DNA of 5,074 nucleotides. It comes from Geodermatophilaceae bacterium (GTDB lineage Bacteria > Actinomycetota > Actinomycetes > Mycobacteriales > Geodermatophilaceae). The notes under the pieces are model-generated. The model was not told the origin of the DNA. It saw only the letters and a list, made by a program, of their open reading frames with translations, and did not search any database. This document shows positions 1 to 5,074 of the stretch, one piece after another; the stretch's first letter is position 1, and each line of letters starts with the position of its first letter. The stretch lies in assembly GCA_013812385.1 (NCBI GenBank), contig JACCTM010000018.1:1-5074 (forward strand), written 5' to 3'. Made by a program: the position numbers and the translations under genes.

Positions 1-2
1 TC

Positions 3-299
3 GGACCCCCGGACAGCGTCGAGCGCGGGGGAGCGGTGTCGTTCACCGTGGAGGGGATCCATCCGCACGACGTCGGCCAGGTGCTCGACGACCTCGGGAT
101 CGCCGTACGCGTCGGGCACCACTGCGCATGGCCGGTCGTACGACGCTTCGGTGTCCCGGCAACGACACGCGCGACGTTCTACATCTACAACGGGGCCGAC
201 GACGTGCAGGCGTTGTTGGACGGCGTTCGCGAGGCGCAGCGGTTCTTCGGGAGTCCGGAAGCAGCCGCAGCCGCTGAGGTCACGGTAGCGAGCGCCTGA
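3..299 (+). CDS. sufS: Cysteine desulfurase SufS, C-terminal part (5' end outside window)
   Basis: The protein is a PLP-dependent class V aminotransferase-fold enzyme. It removes sulfur from L-cysteine to give alanine and a persulfide on its own catalytic cysteine, the first step of SUF Fe-S cluster assembly in the cytosol. The frame is open from base 3, with 98 residues visible; the PLP-lysine domain lies upstream of the window. Seen directly: the RGGAVSF stretch, then IHPHDVGQVLD, then the active-site loop RVGHHCAWP, whose Cys codon is at 123-125 and is the predicted persulfide carrier. These are strongly conserved in SufS. The end is an Ala-rich tail after the last helix. The ATG at 36 is an internal Met-like or GTG codon context and not the true start, because family homology continues upstream to the edge. 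The TGA at 297-299 overlaps the ATG of the next gene (TGATG), so SufU translation is probably coupled to it. Confidence 0.95.
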   Translation, partial: GPPDSVERGGAVSFTVEGIHPHDVGQVLDDLGIAVRVGHHCAWPVVRRFGVPATTRATFYIYNGADDVQALLDGVREAQRFFGSPEAAAAAEVTVASA

Positions 300-814
300 T
301 GCAGCTGGAATCCATGTACCAGGAGATCATCCTGGACCACTACCGGCGACCCAAGGGCCGTGGTCTTCGCGAGCCCTACGACATCGAGGTCCATCATGTG
401 AATCCGACCTGCGGGGACGAGATCACCCTGCGGGTTCGGTTGTCCGGAAACGAGATTCAAGATATCTCGTACGAGGGGATGGGTTGTTCGATCAGTCAGG
501 CCTCGGCCTCGGTGCTCTACGAGCTGCTGGACGGCAAGGACATCGCTCACATGCTGGCCACCGGTGACGACTTCCGTACGTTGATGCAGAGTAAGGGCGA
601 CCCCACCGTCGCCGAGAAGCTCGAGGATTCCTTGGAGGACGCTGTTGCCTTCGCCGGAGTCTCCAAGTATCCGTCCCGGATCAAGTGCGCCCTTATGAGC
701 TGGATGGCGCTCAAAGACGCGACCGCCCAGGCACTGACCGCACACGAGCAGTCGTCCTCGCAGACAACACACCTACAGTCGTCTTCGCCGACGGCGGGCA
801 AGGAGAACACATGA
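299..814 (+). CDS. sufU: SufU, Fe-S assembly sulfurtransferase/scaffold (NifU/IscU-like)
   Basis: The protein is 171 residues of the IscU/NifU_N fold. In Gram-positive bacteria SufU acts as a zinc-dependent sulfur acceptor for SufS and passes sulfur to the SufBCD scaffold. Three conserved ligand cysteines are present: C38 in NPTCGD, C63 in GMGCSIS and C130 in RIKCALMSW. The aspartate of the zinc site follows at D40. The roughly 20-residue insertion between the second and third Cys regions (about residues 85-110) is typical of SufU rather than IscU. The start at 299 is fixed by overlap with the sufS stop and by the normal N terminus LESMYQEIILDHYRRP. The core ends near residue 146. A Ser/Thr-rich, probably disordered tail of about 25 residues follows, longer than usual for the family. 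The TGA at 812-814 overlaps the next ATG. By family knowledge this is SufU; I see no missing key residue. Confidence 0.95.
   Translation: MQLESMYQEIILDHYRRPKGRGLREPYDIEVHHVNPTCGDEITLRVRLSGNEIQDISYEGMGCSISQASASVLYELLDGKDIAHMLATGDDFRTLMQSKGDPTVAEKLEDSLEDAVAFAGVSKYPSRIKCALMSWMALKDATAQALTAHEQSSSQTTHLQSSSPTAGKENT
801..805 (+). promoter_or_regulatory. Shine-Dalgarno site for sufT
   Basis: AGGAG sits five bases before the ATG at 811, inside the last codons of sufU. It supports ATG 811 over the longer reading from 685, whose first 42 codons would lie entirely inside the conserved sufU coding sequence. The ATGA overlap and an independent strong ribosome site suggest that sufT can be translated efficiently in its own right. 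Confidence 0.75.
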
Positions 815-1194
815 CCGAACAGAGCACTCAGCCCGCCCCCAGCACGAACGCCGCACTGGGCGGTGCGGAACTGGCCGCCGTCGACGATGTGGAGGAAGCG
901 ATGCGTGACGTCGTCGATCCCGAGCTCGGCATCAACGTGGTCGACCTCGGTCTGGTCTATGGCATCACCGTGAACGAGGGCAACATAGCCACGCTGGACA
1001 TGACACTCACCTCCGCGGCTTGCCCGCTGACCGACGTGATCATGGACCAGACCCGGCAGGCTCTCACCGGGGGCCCTGGCCCAGGACTGGTCGAGGATGT
1101 GGTGATCAACTGGGTCTGGATGCCGCCGTGGGGACCGGAGAAGATCACCGACGACGGTCGCGAGCAGTTGCGGGCCCTCGGGTTCCGCATCTGA
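811..1194 (+). CDS. sufT: SufT-type DUF59/MIP18 family Fe-S maturation protein
   Basis: The protein is 127 residues with a single DUF59 (MIP18, iron-sulfur cluster assembly) domain, the usual size for a stand-alone SufT. After a 20-residue variable N terminus, the domain shows DPELGINVVDLGLVY at residues 36-50. The TSAACPLTD segment carries the conserved Cys C71, proposed in the family to hold or transfer Fe-S clusters. A WVWMPPWGPEKI segment (101-112) follows, ending in LRALGFRI. Related proteins (PaaD, eukaryotic Cia2/MIP18, Staphylococcus SufT) assist maturation of Fe-S proteins. Here the position directly behind sufS-sufU, with an ATGA overlap, makes that role likely rather than phenylacetate metabolism. 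The start is set by the AGGAG ribosome site. It is the last gene of the visible operon, because the next gene is convergent and ends 19 bases downstream. Confidence 0.93.
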   Translation: MTEQSTQPAPSTNAALGGAELAAVDDVEEAMRDVVDPELGINVVDLGLVYGITVNEGNIATLDMTLTSAACPLTDVIMDQTRQALTGGPGPGLVEDVVINWVWMPPWGPEKITDDGREQLRALGFRI

Positions 1195-1200
1195 TCGGTA

Positions 1201-1218
1201 GCTGACTGCAACATCAGC
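1201..1218. terminator. Weak inverted repeat between convergent gene ends
   Basis: GCTGA at 1201-1205 and TCAGC at 1214-1218 form a 5-bp stem with an 8-base loop, between the sufT stop (1194) and the end of the minus-strand membrane gene (stop at 1214-1216). There is no U-tract on either strand. It could be a small bidirectional termination signal, as sometimes found between convergent actinobacterial genes. A stem this short also arises easily by chance. Confidence 0.2.
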
Positions 1219-1633
1219 GCAGCGCGCTCACCCAAGCGAAAGCTTCCCGGGCCTGGATCAGCCGGCGCTCGTAGCTGGCGCCCAGGACGAGGAGGAGGAC
1301 GCCCGCAGCGCCGAGCGACAACCAGCGGGGAACCAGCGTCGCGTACGGGCCCAGCTGCGACACTGCCAGGGCAGTCAGGACGCCCAGGCCGATGACGAAC
1401 GGGGCCTGCCGGTGGGTGAGCGTCCCGGCGGTTGCGCACGCGGTCGCCGCCGCAACCAGCAGCACCAGACGCAGCGCATCCGGGTGGTCAAGCACGACCA
1501 GCGTGGACGGAACCAAGCCGACCAGCAGAGGTGCACCCCAAGCCGACCAGGACGAGGCGGTCACTAGCCTCCCGCCCGAGGCGAGCAGCAGACCGGCCGC
1601 GGCGGGAAGGGTGTAGACCTCAGGCGTTGTCAC
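1214..1633 (-). CDS. C-terminal ORF of the broken membrane gene
   Basis: This 139-codon ORF starts with GTG 1633 and overlaps the end of the central ORF by 14 bases. It holds the family's C-terminal signature: TTPEVYTLPAA at the start, hydrophobic helices around 7-20, 32-48, 54-70, 78-92 and 100-118, then ASYERRLIQARE and the end. The same frame reads sensibly upstream of the GTG (WVGAAGLSV, joining to TTPEV), which shows that this is a continuation of the larger protein and not an independent gene. Removing one base from the T-run of the coding strand (plus-strand AAAA at 1660-1663) joins LVLV to SWVGAAGLSVTTPE. On its own it would be a five-helix membrane peptide with no obvious ribosome site. 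Confidence 0.5.
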   Translation of the reverse strand: MTTPEVYTLPAAAGLLLASGGRLVTASSWSAWGAPLLVGLVPSTLVVLDHPDALRLVLLVAAATACATAGTLTHRQAPFVIGLGVLTALAVSQLGPYATLVPRWLSLGAAGVLLLVLGASYERRLIQAREAFAWVSALR

Positions 1634-2972
1634 CGACAGCCCAGCGGCCCCGACCCAGGAAAACCAGCACCAGTTCGGTGAGACCGACGAGCCTCGCCGG
1701 GCGGTAGCTAGCGGCCTGACCGTAGGCCAGCGCAGCCGCGCCCGTGACCGACAACTGCAGTGCCAGCTGACCCCAGGCGAGCGAGGTAGCGGTGAGCGAA
1801 ACCGCGGTCAGACCGATCAGGCCCGCGGCGACAGCAAGCGGCCTTTCCTCCGCCTGATGCACCCTGGCGCTGGCCACCCCCAGCACGCTGGCCCCAGTAC
1901 GGCCAGGATCCAGCCGCCCAGCTGTGCGGCAAGCCCGGCGGGCACCCAACAGCACGACCGCGCCGCCCGGCAGCAACGCCGCAGACACGGCGGCCGGAAC
2001 GCGGATGTCGTGATCTGCCACGCAGATGCCGATGCTGCAGACCGCAGCGAGTCCGGCCAGGACAGCCAGCAGTGTCGAGCTCTGATCCACAGTCAGCTGA
2101 GCGACCGAGAACAGACCGAGCAGGCCTCCGGCCAACAACGTCGGGATCTCCCAGCGCCGGAGAGGACTGCCCCCGGTGGCTCGGACAAGCACCGCGCCGG
2201 TCAGGACGGCGAGGCCGAGGAGTCCGGTGAACCACACGCCGACGATCCCGGCCTGCTGCAGCGTCCCGGACACAGTGACGATCCCGACTGCCACCGCGGT
2301 CAGGTCGATGACCGGTGCCAGCGAGGAGAACCGATTCAGCCGCAGGTAAGGGAGGGCAACAACGGCAAGGCCAGCGGAAACTGCAACCAGCAGCGTGCAT
2401 AACCCGGATTCGACGATGGAACCCGACCATGCAGTGCCCGCACCGAGGGTGTTACCCGCCAGCCACCACAAGCCGGCGAATCCGGTCACCGTGGCCACCG
2501 TCCCCGCACGTGTGTTGCGGACCACGATGACGTCGAAGGCGGTCACGAGTAGAGCTGTGGCCACCAGTAGTACCGGGGTGCGGTCCATGTCCGGCAGGAT
2601 GAGAAAGGCCAGCGGCTGGGCCGCGACCAGCGCGCCGATCGACCAGGTCAGCGTGGTTCTGGCGGCCCGGTGCAGCGCCAGGCCGAGCACGATGATCACG
2701 CCCAGGGTCAGGGCTGCATGAGCCCGACCCGCGAGTTCGTCCAGACCCGCCAGTCCCTTGATGCGCGCTGCAACAAGGTCGATGACGATGAGGGCGATAC
2801 CGGCCATCGCCAACGCTTCCGCGGTCGTGCGCAACCCTCGTCGAGCGGCCGCGACGGACGCGGCGCACACCGATCCGGTCACTACAGCCAAGGTGGTCGC
2901 CTGCACGGCCAGCCAAAGCTGACCCCAGGCGACTGCGACGAAGGCGATCGCGGCGCTGACCAGCAGCACCAC
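1620..2972 (-). CDS. Central ORF of the broken membrane gene: multi-helix membrane segment
   Basis: This 450-codon ORF begins with GTG at 2972, but related-looking sequence in the same frame (TTEPQQLLLGTG) extends upstream to about 3030, so 2972 is unlikely to be a natural start. It contains many hydrophobic stretches of 18-22 residues, for example near 1-16, 20-42, 51-70, 84-102, 107-127 and 132-150, separated by short Arg-rich loops such as AARRGLRTTAE. It is therefore an integral inner-membrane protein, with no enzymatic motif that I recognise. Residues of about 343-361 (ARRACRTAGRLDPGRTG) break the pattern: the adjacent frame there reads PAGLAAQLGGWILAVLG, a good membrane helix. The last residues (RGRWAVGDNA) are also out of family, with the true continuation in the next ORF. 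Confidence 0.6.
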   Translation of the reverse strand: MVLLVSAAIAFVAVAWGQLWLAVQATTLAVVTGSVCAASVAAARRGLRTTAEALAMAGIALIVIDLVAARIKGLAGLDELAGRAHAALTLGVIIVLGLALHRAARTTLTWSIGALVAAQPLAFLILPDMDRTPVLLVATALLVTAFDVIVVRNTRAGTVATVTGFAGLWWLAGNTLGAGTAWSGSIVESGLCTLLVAVSAGLAVVALPYLRLNRFSSLAPVIDLTAVAVGIVTVSGTLQQAGIVGVWFTGLLGLAVLTGAVLVRATGGSPLRRWEIPTLLAGGLLGLFSVAQLTVDQSSTLLAVLAGLAAVCSIGICVADHDIRVPAAVSAALLPGGAVVLLGARRACRTAGRLDPGRTGASVLGVASARVHQAEERPLAVAAGLIGLTAVSLTATSLAWGQLALQLSVTGAAALAYGQAASYRPARLVGLTELVLVFLGRGRWAVGDNA

Positions 2973-3280
2973 CCCCGTGCCGAGCAGCAGCTGTTGTGGC
3001 TCAGTCGTTTTGGCCGCCTTTGTCTTTGGGTCAGCGGGGCGAGCGGTCCCGGTATGCTCACGGCGACGTCAATTCGGGTAACCGGACGGTGCTGGGCGGC
3101 CAGCCCGCGCAACGAGTCCAACAGCCGGTCCCGATCGGCGCGGAACTCAACGAAGGTCGCGTCGATCCGGGCAACGACGTACCCAGCGTGCCCAGCGGCT
3201 GGCAGACCGCAGTTCGGACAGGCCGGTCCGGGGCCGGTCCAGCCGGGCAGAGCGGTGGCGCAGGTCGGGCAAGCGACCAT
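2882..3280 (-). CDS. N-terminal ORF of the broken membrane gene: zinc-ribbon segment
   Basis: This 132-codon ORF holds the zinc ribbon (C4, C7, C21, C24, each pair CxxC) and a charged helical segment rich in Arg, Asp and Leu to about residue 62, then a linker. Family-like sequence stops near residue 80. Beyond that the translation becomes Arg/Ser/Cys-rich (SCCSARGWCCW) while the hydrophobic sequence continues in the neighbouring frame, so the last 40 or so codons are out of frame. It uses AGA and AGG codons just after the linker, rare in this window, which suggests the shift lies before them. As it stands it would make a small soluble zinc-ribbon protein. I regard it as a fragment of the 1214-3280 gene. 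Confidence 0.5.
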   Translation of the reverse strand: MVACPTCATALPGWTGPGPACPNCGLPAAGHAGYVVARIDATFVEFRADRDRLLDSLRGLAAQHRPVTRIDVAVSIPGPLAPLTQRQRRPKRLSHNSCCSARGWCCWSAPRSPSSQSPGVSFGWPCRRPPWL

Positions 3281-3389
3281 GACGCAGATGCGGGGGTGTC
3301 CATGGCTCGACCTTGGCCTGAGGTATCGGCATCCGGATCCGTCTGGTTACGCAGGTGTCATGAGTAGACCTACGGACATGAGGCGACCG
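3281..3389. promoter_or_regulatory. Divergent intergenic region, expected to hold promoters both ways
   Basis: This 109-bp gap separates the start of the minus-strand membrane gene (3280) from the chosen start of the acetyltransferase (3390). I find no convincing -35/-10 pair. The most ordered element is a pair of overlapping perfect palindromes: ATCCGGAT at 3331-3338 and CGGATCCG at 3334-3341. GTAG/CTAC arms lie at 3364-3373. These could be operator half-sites, but palindromes this short are common in GC-rich DNA. If the acetyltransferase starts at 3360 instead, the gap shortens to 79 bp. Confidence 0.3.
3380..3383 (+). promoter_or_regulatory. Probable Shine-Dalgarno site deciding the acetyltransferase start
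   Basis: GAGG lies six bases before ATG 3390. The alternatives at ATG 3360 (only AGG, four bases away) and ATG 3378 (none) have poorer sites, so 3390 is preferred. The family-like sequence only begins about 15 residues later, so homology does not decide between them. Confidence 0.45.
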
Positions 3390-4142
3390 ATGGACTGCCC
3401 TCGCCGGGCAATCGGCACCCCTTCGACCGGTCAACCGGGCATTGCCGAGTTGGATGACGCTGTGACTGATCTCGCTGAGCTCCTCGAGCGGGTAGGACGG
3501 GGTCAGTCGCTGCCAGCCGACGGCTCGGTGAGCCTGCTGCCGGCACCTGCGGGCAGGGCCGTCGCCGCAGTGCTCGGGTTCACCGCGCACCACCTGATCG
3601 CCGCCGAGGTCGACCACGGGTGGCTCACGGCATGGTTGGGAGGCATGTCACAGCCGCGCCCGGCCGAGATCGGGTTACCGCTACAGCCGCCGTTTCTGAC
3701 TGCGCTCGGTCAACAGCTCAACGCTCGACCAGGTGGCCAGGACGTCCTCATGGTCGGTACTGCAACCGCGGCGGCCATGGCCGGTGGCTTGGTCATGGAG
3801 GCGGGAAACCAGGCGTTGCTCGAGCATCTACGCGCCGGCCGCGCGCTGCGCTATCGCGAAAATGTCACGGTGGCGACGGTGCCCGGCGGCCTGCTGACCC
3901 TTGGCCGGGGACTGGCCGGTCGCTGGGAGATCAGCATCGAGGTCGAACCGGCATATCGCGGTGCCGGCATCGGGCAGACGCTGGCTGAGCAAGGGCGCGC
4001 GTTGGTACCCCCGGGTGCCCTGCTCTGGGCGCAGGTGCACCCGGCCAACGTCGCCTCGATGCGCGCCTTCTTGGCCGCCGGATACCGACCGGTCGGCGCC
4101 GAGGTCCTGTTCACTCGCGAGCCGGCCGCTGCGCTCCGATGA
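3390..4142 (+). CDS. GNAT family N-acetyltransferase
   Basis: The protein is 250 residues from ATG 3390 (260 from ATG 3360) and resembles acetyl-CoA-dependent GNAT acetyltransferases of a two-part type found in actinobacteria. The first half (about 1-150) is poorly conserved and helical, with DAVTDLAELLERV and GFTAHHLIAAEVD. The second half carries the recognisable GNAT fold. RALRYRENVTV leads into strand and turn GGLLTLGRGLAGRWEISIEVEP, then motif A R190-G-A-G-I-G195 (the R/Q-x-x-G-x-G/A acetyl-CoA pyrophosphate loop). WAQVHPANVASMRAFLAAGYRPVG follows, the Asn/Ala helix and GY ending usual for motif B. The substrate is not predictable. The frame is also open far upstream, to 2670, but that part is antisense to the membrane gene and has no family character. 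Its TGA (4140-4142) overlaps the DUF72 start at 4139, so the two are likely co-translated. Confidence 0.88.
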   Translation: MDCPRRAIGTPSTGQPGIAELDDAVTDLAELLERVGRGQSLPADGSVSLLPAPAGRAVAAVLGFTAHHLIAAEVDHGWLTAWLGGMSQPRPAEIGLPLQPPFLTALGQQLNARPGGQDVLMVGTATAAAMAGGLVMEAGNQALLEHLRAGRALRYRENVTVATVPGGLLTLGRGLAGRWEISIEVEPAYRGAGIGQTLAEQGRALVPPGALLWAQVHPANVASMRAFLAAGYRPVGAEVLFTREPAAALR

Positions 4143-4990
4143 TCGGCCGTGCGTACGTCGGCATCTCCGGTTGGCGCTATCCGCCGTGGCGCGGCAGCTT
4201 CTACCCCAAGGGGCTCGCCCACCGTCGGGAACTCGAATACGCCGCGAGTCGACTGTCCAGCATCGAGATCAACGGCTCCTTCTATGCACTGCAGCGGCCG
4301 GAGCACTATCAGCGGTGGTACGCCGAGACACCGAACGATTTCATGTTCTCGGTCAAGGGCGGCCGGTTCATCACGCACATGAAGAAGTTGCGCGACGTCC
4401 AGATTCCACTGGCAAACTTCTTCGGCTCCGGCGTATTGGCCCTCGCCGACAAACTCGGGCCACTGCTGTGGCAACTCCCGCCCAATCTGGGCTTCGATCC
4501 AGACCGGCTCAGCGAGTTCTTCGATCTCCTGCCTCGTACGACGATGGAGGCAGCGGCACTGGCACAGCGGCATGACGAGCGGTTGGCCGAGCGGTCCTGG
4601 ACCACCACCGACGAGGAGCGACCCTTACGACACGCTGTTGAGGTACGGCACGAGAGCTACCGGGCCGCTGGGTTTCTGCCGCTGCTGCGAGAACGCGATA
4701 TCGCAATCGTGGTAGCCGACACTGCTGGCAAGTGGCCACTTCTGGAGACCGTCACCTCCGACTTCGCCTACCTCCGGCTGCACGGGGATGAGGAGCTGTA
4801 CGTGAGCGGCTACTCCGAGGTAGCGCTGGATCGCTGGGCCGCACAGATTCACGGCTGGCGCAGCGGCGAAGCGACGACGGACGGCCGACCACGCGACGTC
4901 TACGTCTACTTCGACAACGACGTGAAGGTGCATGCGCCGTACAACGCGATCGATCTCGCAAAGCGGCTGGACGCGCTGGCCGGCGGTTAG
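4139..4990 (+). CDS. DUF72 family protein (YecE-like TIM barrel)
   Basis: The protein is 283 residues, the normal family size, and covers the whole DUF72 (PF01904) domain. Motifs in order: YVGISGWRYPPWRGSFYP (6-23), EINGSFY (43-49), FSVKGGRFITHMKKL (70-84), LGPLLWQLPPN (106-116), AVEVRHESY (166-174), YLRLHG (211-216) with YVSGYS soon after, and YVYFDNDVKVHAPYNA (255-270). Solved members form a TIM barrel; the biochemical activity is not established, and E. coli YecE is the best-known member. It is predicted cytosolic, without signal peptide or membrane helix. The ATG overlaps the acetyltransferase TGA by four bases (ATGA) and has no evident ribosome site of its own, so expression probably relies on translation of the upstream gene. 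The coupling suggests a shared pathway, but this is inference. All conserved blocks appear intact. Confidence 0.93.
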   Translation: MIGRAYVGISGWRYPPWRGSFYPKGLAHRRELEYAASRLSSIEINGSFYALQRPEHYQRWYAETPNDFMFSVKGGRFITHMKKLRDVQIPLANFFGSGVLALADKLGPLLWQLPPNLGFDPDRLSEFFDLLPRTTMEAAALAQRHDERLAERSWTTTDEERPLRHAVEVRHESYRAAGFLPLLRERDIAIVVADTAGKWPLLETVTSDFAYLRLHGDEELYVSGYSEVALDRWAAQIHGWRSGEATTDGRPRDVYVYFDNDVKVHAPYNAIDLAKRLDALAGG

Positions 4991-4991
4991 C

Positions 4992-5074
4992 TCACAGCTC
5001 GCGGCCGAAGCTGCGGCTCCCGGGGGCGCATCGGTAATGCCCGAAGCCTGGAATCGGCTGGTAGCCGTGCCCCT
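4992..5074 (-). CDS. C-terminal fragment of a probable GNAT acetyltransferase (5' part beyond right edge)
   Basis: On the minus strand, the frame ending in TGA at 4994-4992 is open to the window edge and gives 26 residues: GYQPIPGFGHYR, then CAPGSRSFGREL. The pattern GY-x-x-IP-x-F-x-x-Y, about ten residues, S-x-x-F, x-x-x-L is how many GNAT acetyltransferases end (the last two strands). The other two minus-strand frames are Ala- or Arg-rich and do not look like protein. The identification rests on a short motif only. It is convergent with the DUF72 gene, with one base between the stop codons, so there is no room for a terminator between the coding ends. It could instead be another small protein with a chance match. 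Confidence 0.55.
   Translation of the reverse strand, partial: GHGYQPIPGFGHYRCAPGSRSFGREL

Larger units (their letters stand above)
1214..3280 (-). pseudogene. Frame-disrupted zinc-ribbon polytopic membrane protein (SCO7613-type)
   Basis: Read as one gene, this is about 688 codons. It has an N-terminal zinc ribbon with C4-x2-C7 and C21-x2-C24 (CPTC...CPNC), a charged helix with Arg/Asp/Glu near residues 35-60, a polar linker, then a long run of hydrophobic helices. It ends with the PEVYTLPAA and SYERRL motifs that I associate with actinobacterial proteins named 'SCO7613 C-terminal domain-containing membrane protein', function unknown. The coding frame changes four times in the given sequence. 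It shifts between 3071 and 2999 (probably at the CCCC run 3036-3039, written on the plus strand as GGGG, or at the T-run 3008-3011). It shifts again near 1945-1947, near 1892-1895 and near 1660-1663. The shifts alternate (-1, +1, -1, +1) and sum to zero. ATG 3280 is the only start before an in-frame stop at 3349, and no ribosome site is evident. Whether it is decayed or a sequencing artefact cannot be told from one sequence. Confidence 0.75.

Noticed and set aside
185..772. A 195-codon minus-strand ORF across sufS and sufU.
   Set aside because: It lies opposite two well-conserved Fe-S assembly genes and has no recognisable motifs, so it is the complement-frame shadow of them.
1857..2402. A 181-codon plus-strand ORF inside the membrane gene.
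   Set aside because: It is Gln/Arg/Asp-rich low-complexity sequence antisense to hydrophobic helices, as expected for the complement of Leu/Val/Ala codons.
1708..2430. A 240-codon minus-strand ORF overlapping the central membrane segment in the third frame.
   Set aside because: Its translation is Arg/Gly/Ser/Cys-rich and hydrophilic, and its frame is not one of the two carrying the membrane-helix and family-like sequence.
3000..3014. A possible programmed -1 frameshift signal at the AAAA run of the minus-strand gene.
   Set aside because: The codons CCA AAA CGA do not form a proper X XXY YYZ heptamer, I see no strong downstream stem, and three other frame changes in the same gene point to indels instead.
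2670..3389. A long plus-strand extension (240 codons) in frame with the acetyltransferase, which would make a 490-residue protein.
   Set aside because: It runs antisense to the membrane gene and its translation is rich in Arg, Gln, Gly and Ser without domain character. The GNAT-like sequence starts only after about 3400. It is a GC-rich open-frame artefact.
3851..4573. A 240-codon minus-strand ORF, and a 224-codon plus-strand ORF at 3901-4575, over the acetyltransferase-DUF72 junction.
   Set aside because: Both overlap two intact family-matching genes and show no family motifs of their own.
5017..5044. An imperfect hairpin (GGGCGCAT...ATGCCC) after the DUF72 gene as a terminator.
   Set aside because: The stem needs a two-base bulge, has no T-run, and lies inside the probable minus-strand coding fragment.

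Overview
This 5,074-bp window is GC-rich (about two thirds G+C by eye), with strong G/C preference at third codon positions, several GTG starts and ATGA-overlapping genes. Together with a SufS-SufU-SufT gene order and a membrane-protein family (SCO7613-type) that I know from actinobacteria, this points to a chromosomal segment of a high-GC actinomycete. I cannot name the genus. I see no rRNA, tRNA, CRISPR array, insertion sequence, integrase or phage gene.

Layout. (1) Positions 3-1194, plus strand: the 3' end of a suf iron-sulfur cluster operon. It holds the C-terminal part of the cysteine desulfurase SufS (entering from the left edge), the complete SufU, and the complete DUF59/SufT-type protein. 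All three are joined by stop-start overlaps, so they are probably co-transcribed and translationally coupled. (2) Positions 1214-3280, minus strand, convergent with suf: one long gene for a zinc-ribbon plus many-transmembrane-helix protein of the SCO7613 type. Its reading frame is broken in this sequence. Protein-like sequence moves between two frames at four places, at or near short homopolymer runs, with net zero shift. It reads as three overlapping ORFs (3280-2882, 2972-1620, 1633-1214). It is either a decaying pseudogene or carries homopolymer errors in the assembly. (3) Positions 3281-3389: the only sizeable intergenic region, between divergent genes, so promoters for both sides are expected here. 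(4) Positions 3390-4990, plus strand: a two-gene unit of a GNAT-family N-acetyltransferase and a DUF72 (YecE-like) TIM-barrel protein, overlapping by ATGA. (5) Positions 4992-5074, minus strand: the C-terminal 27 codons of a gene entering from the right, whose end resembles the C terminus of another GNAT acetyltransferase. Its stop codon lies one base from the DUF72 stop.

The suf genes work together: SufS takes sulfur from cysteine as a persulfide, SufU accepts and relays it, and SufT assists Fe-S protein maturation. The GNAT and DUF72 proteins have no established joint function, and their coupling is the main functional clue here. I do not see a clearly new multi-gene system. The most notable signals are the four-times frameshifted membrane gene and the coupled GNAT-DUF72 pair of unknown substrate.
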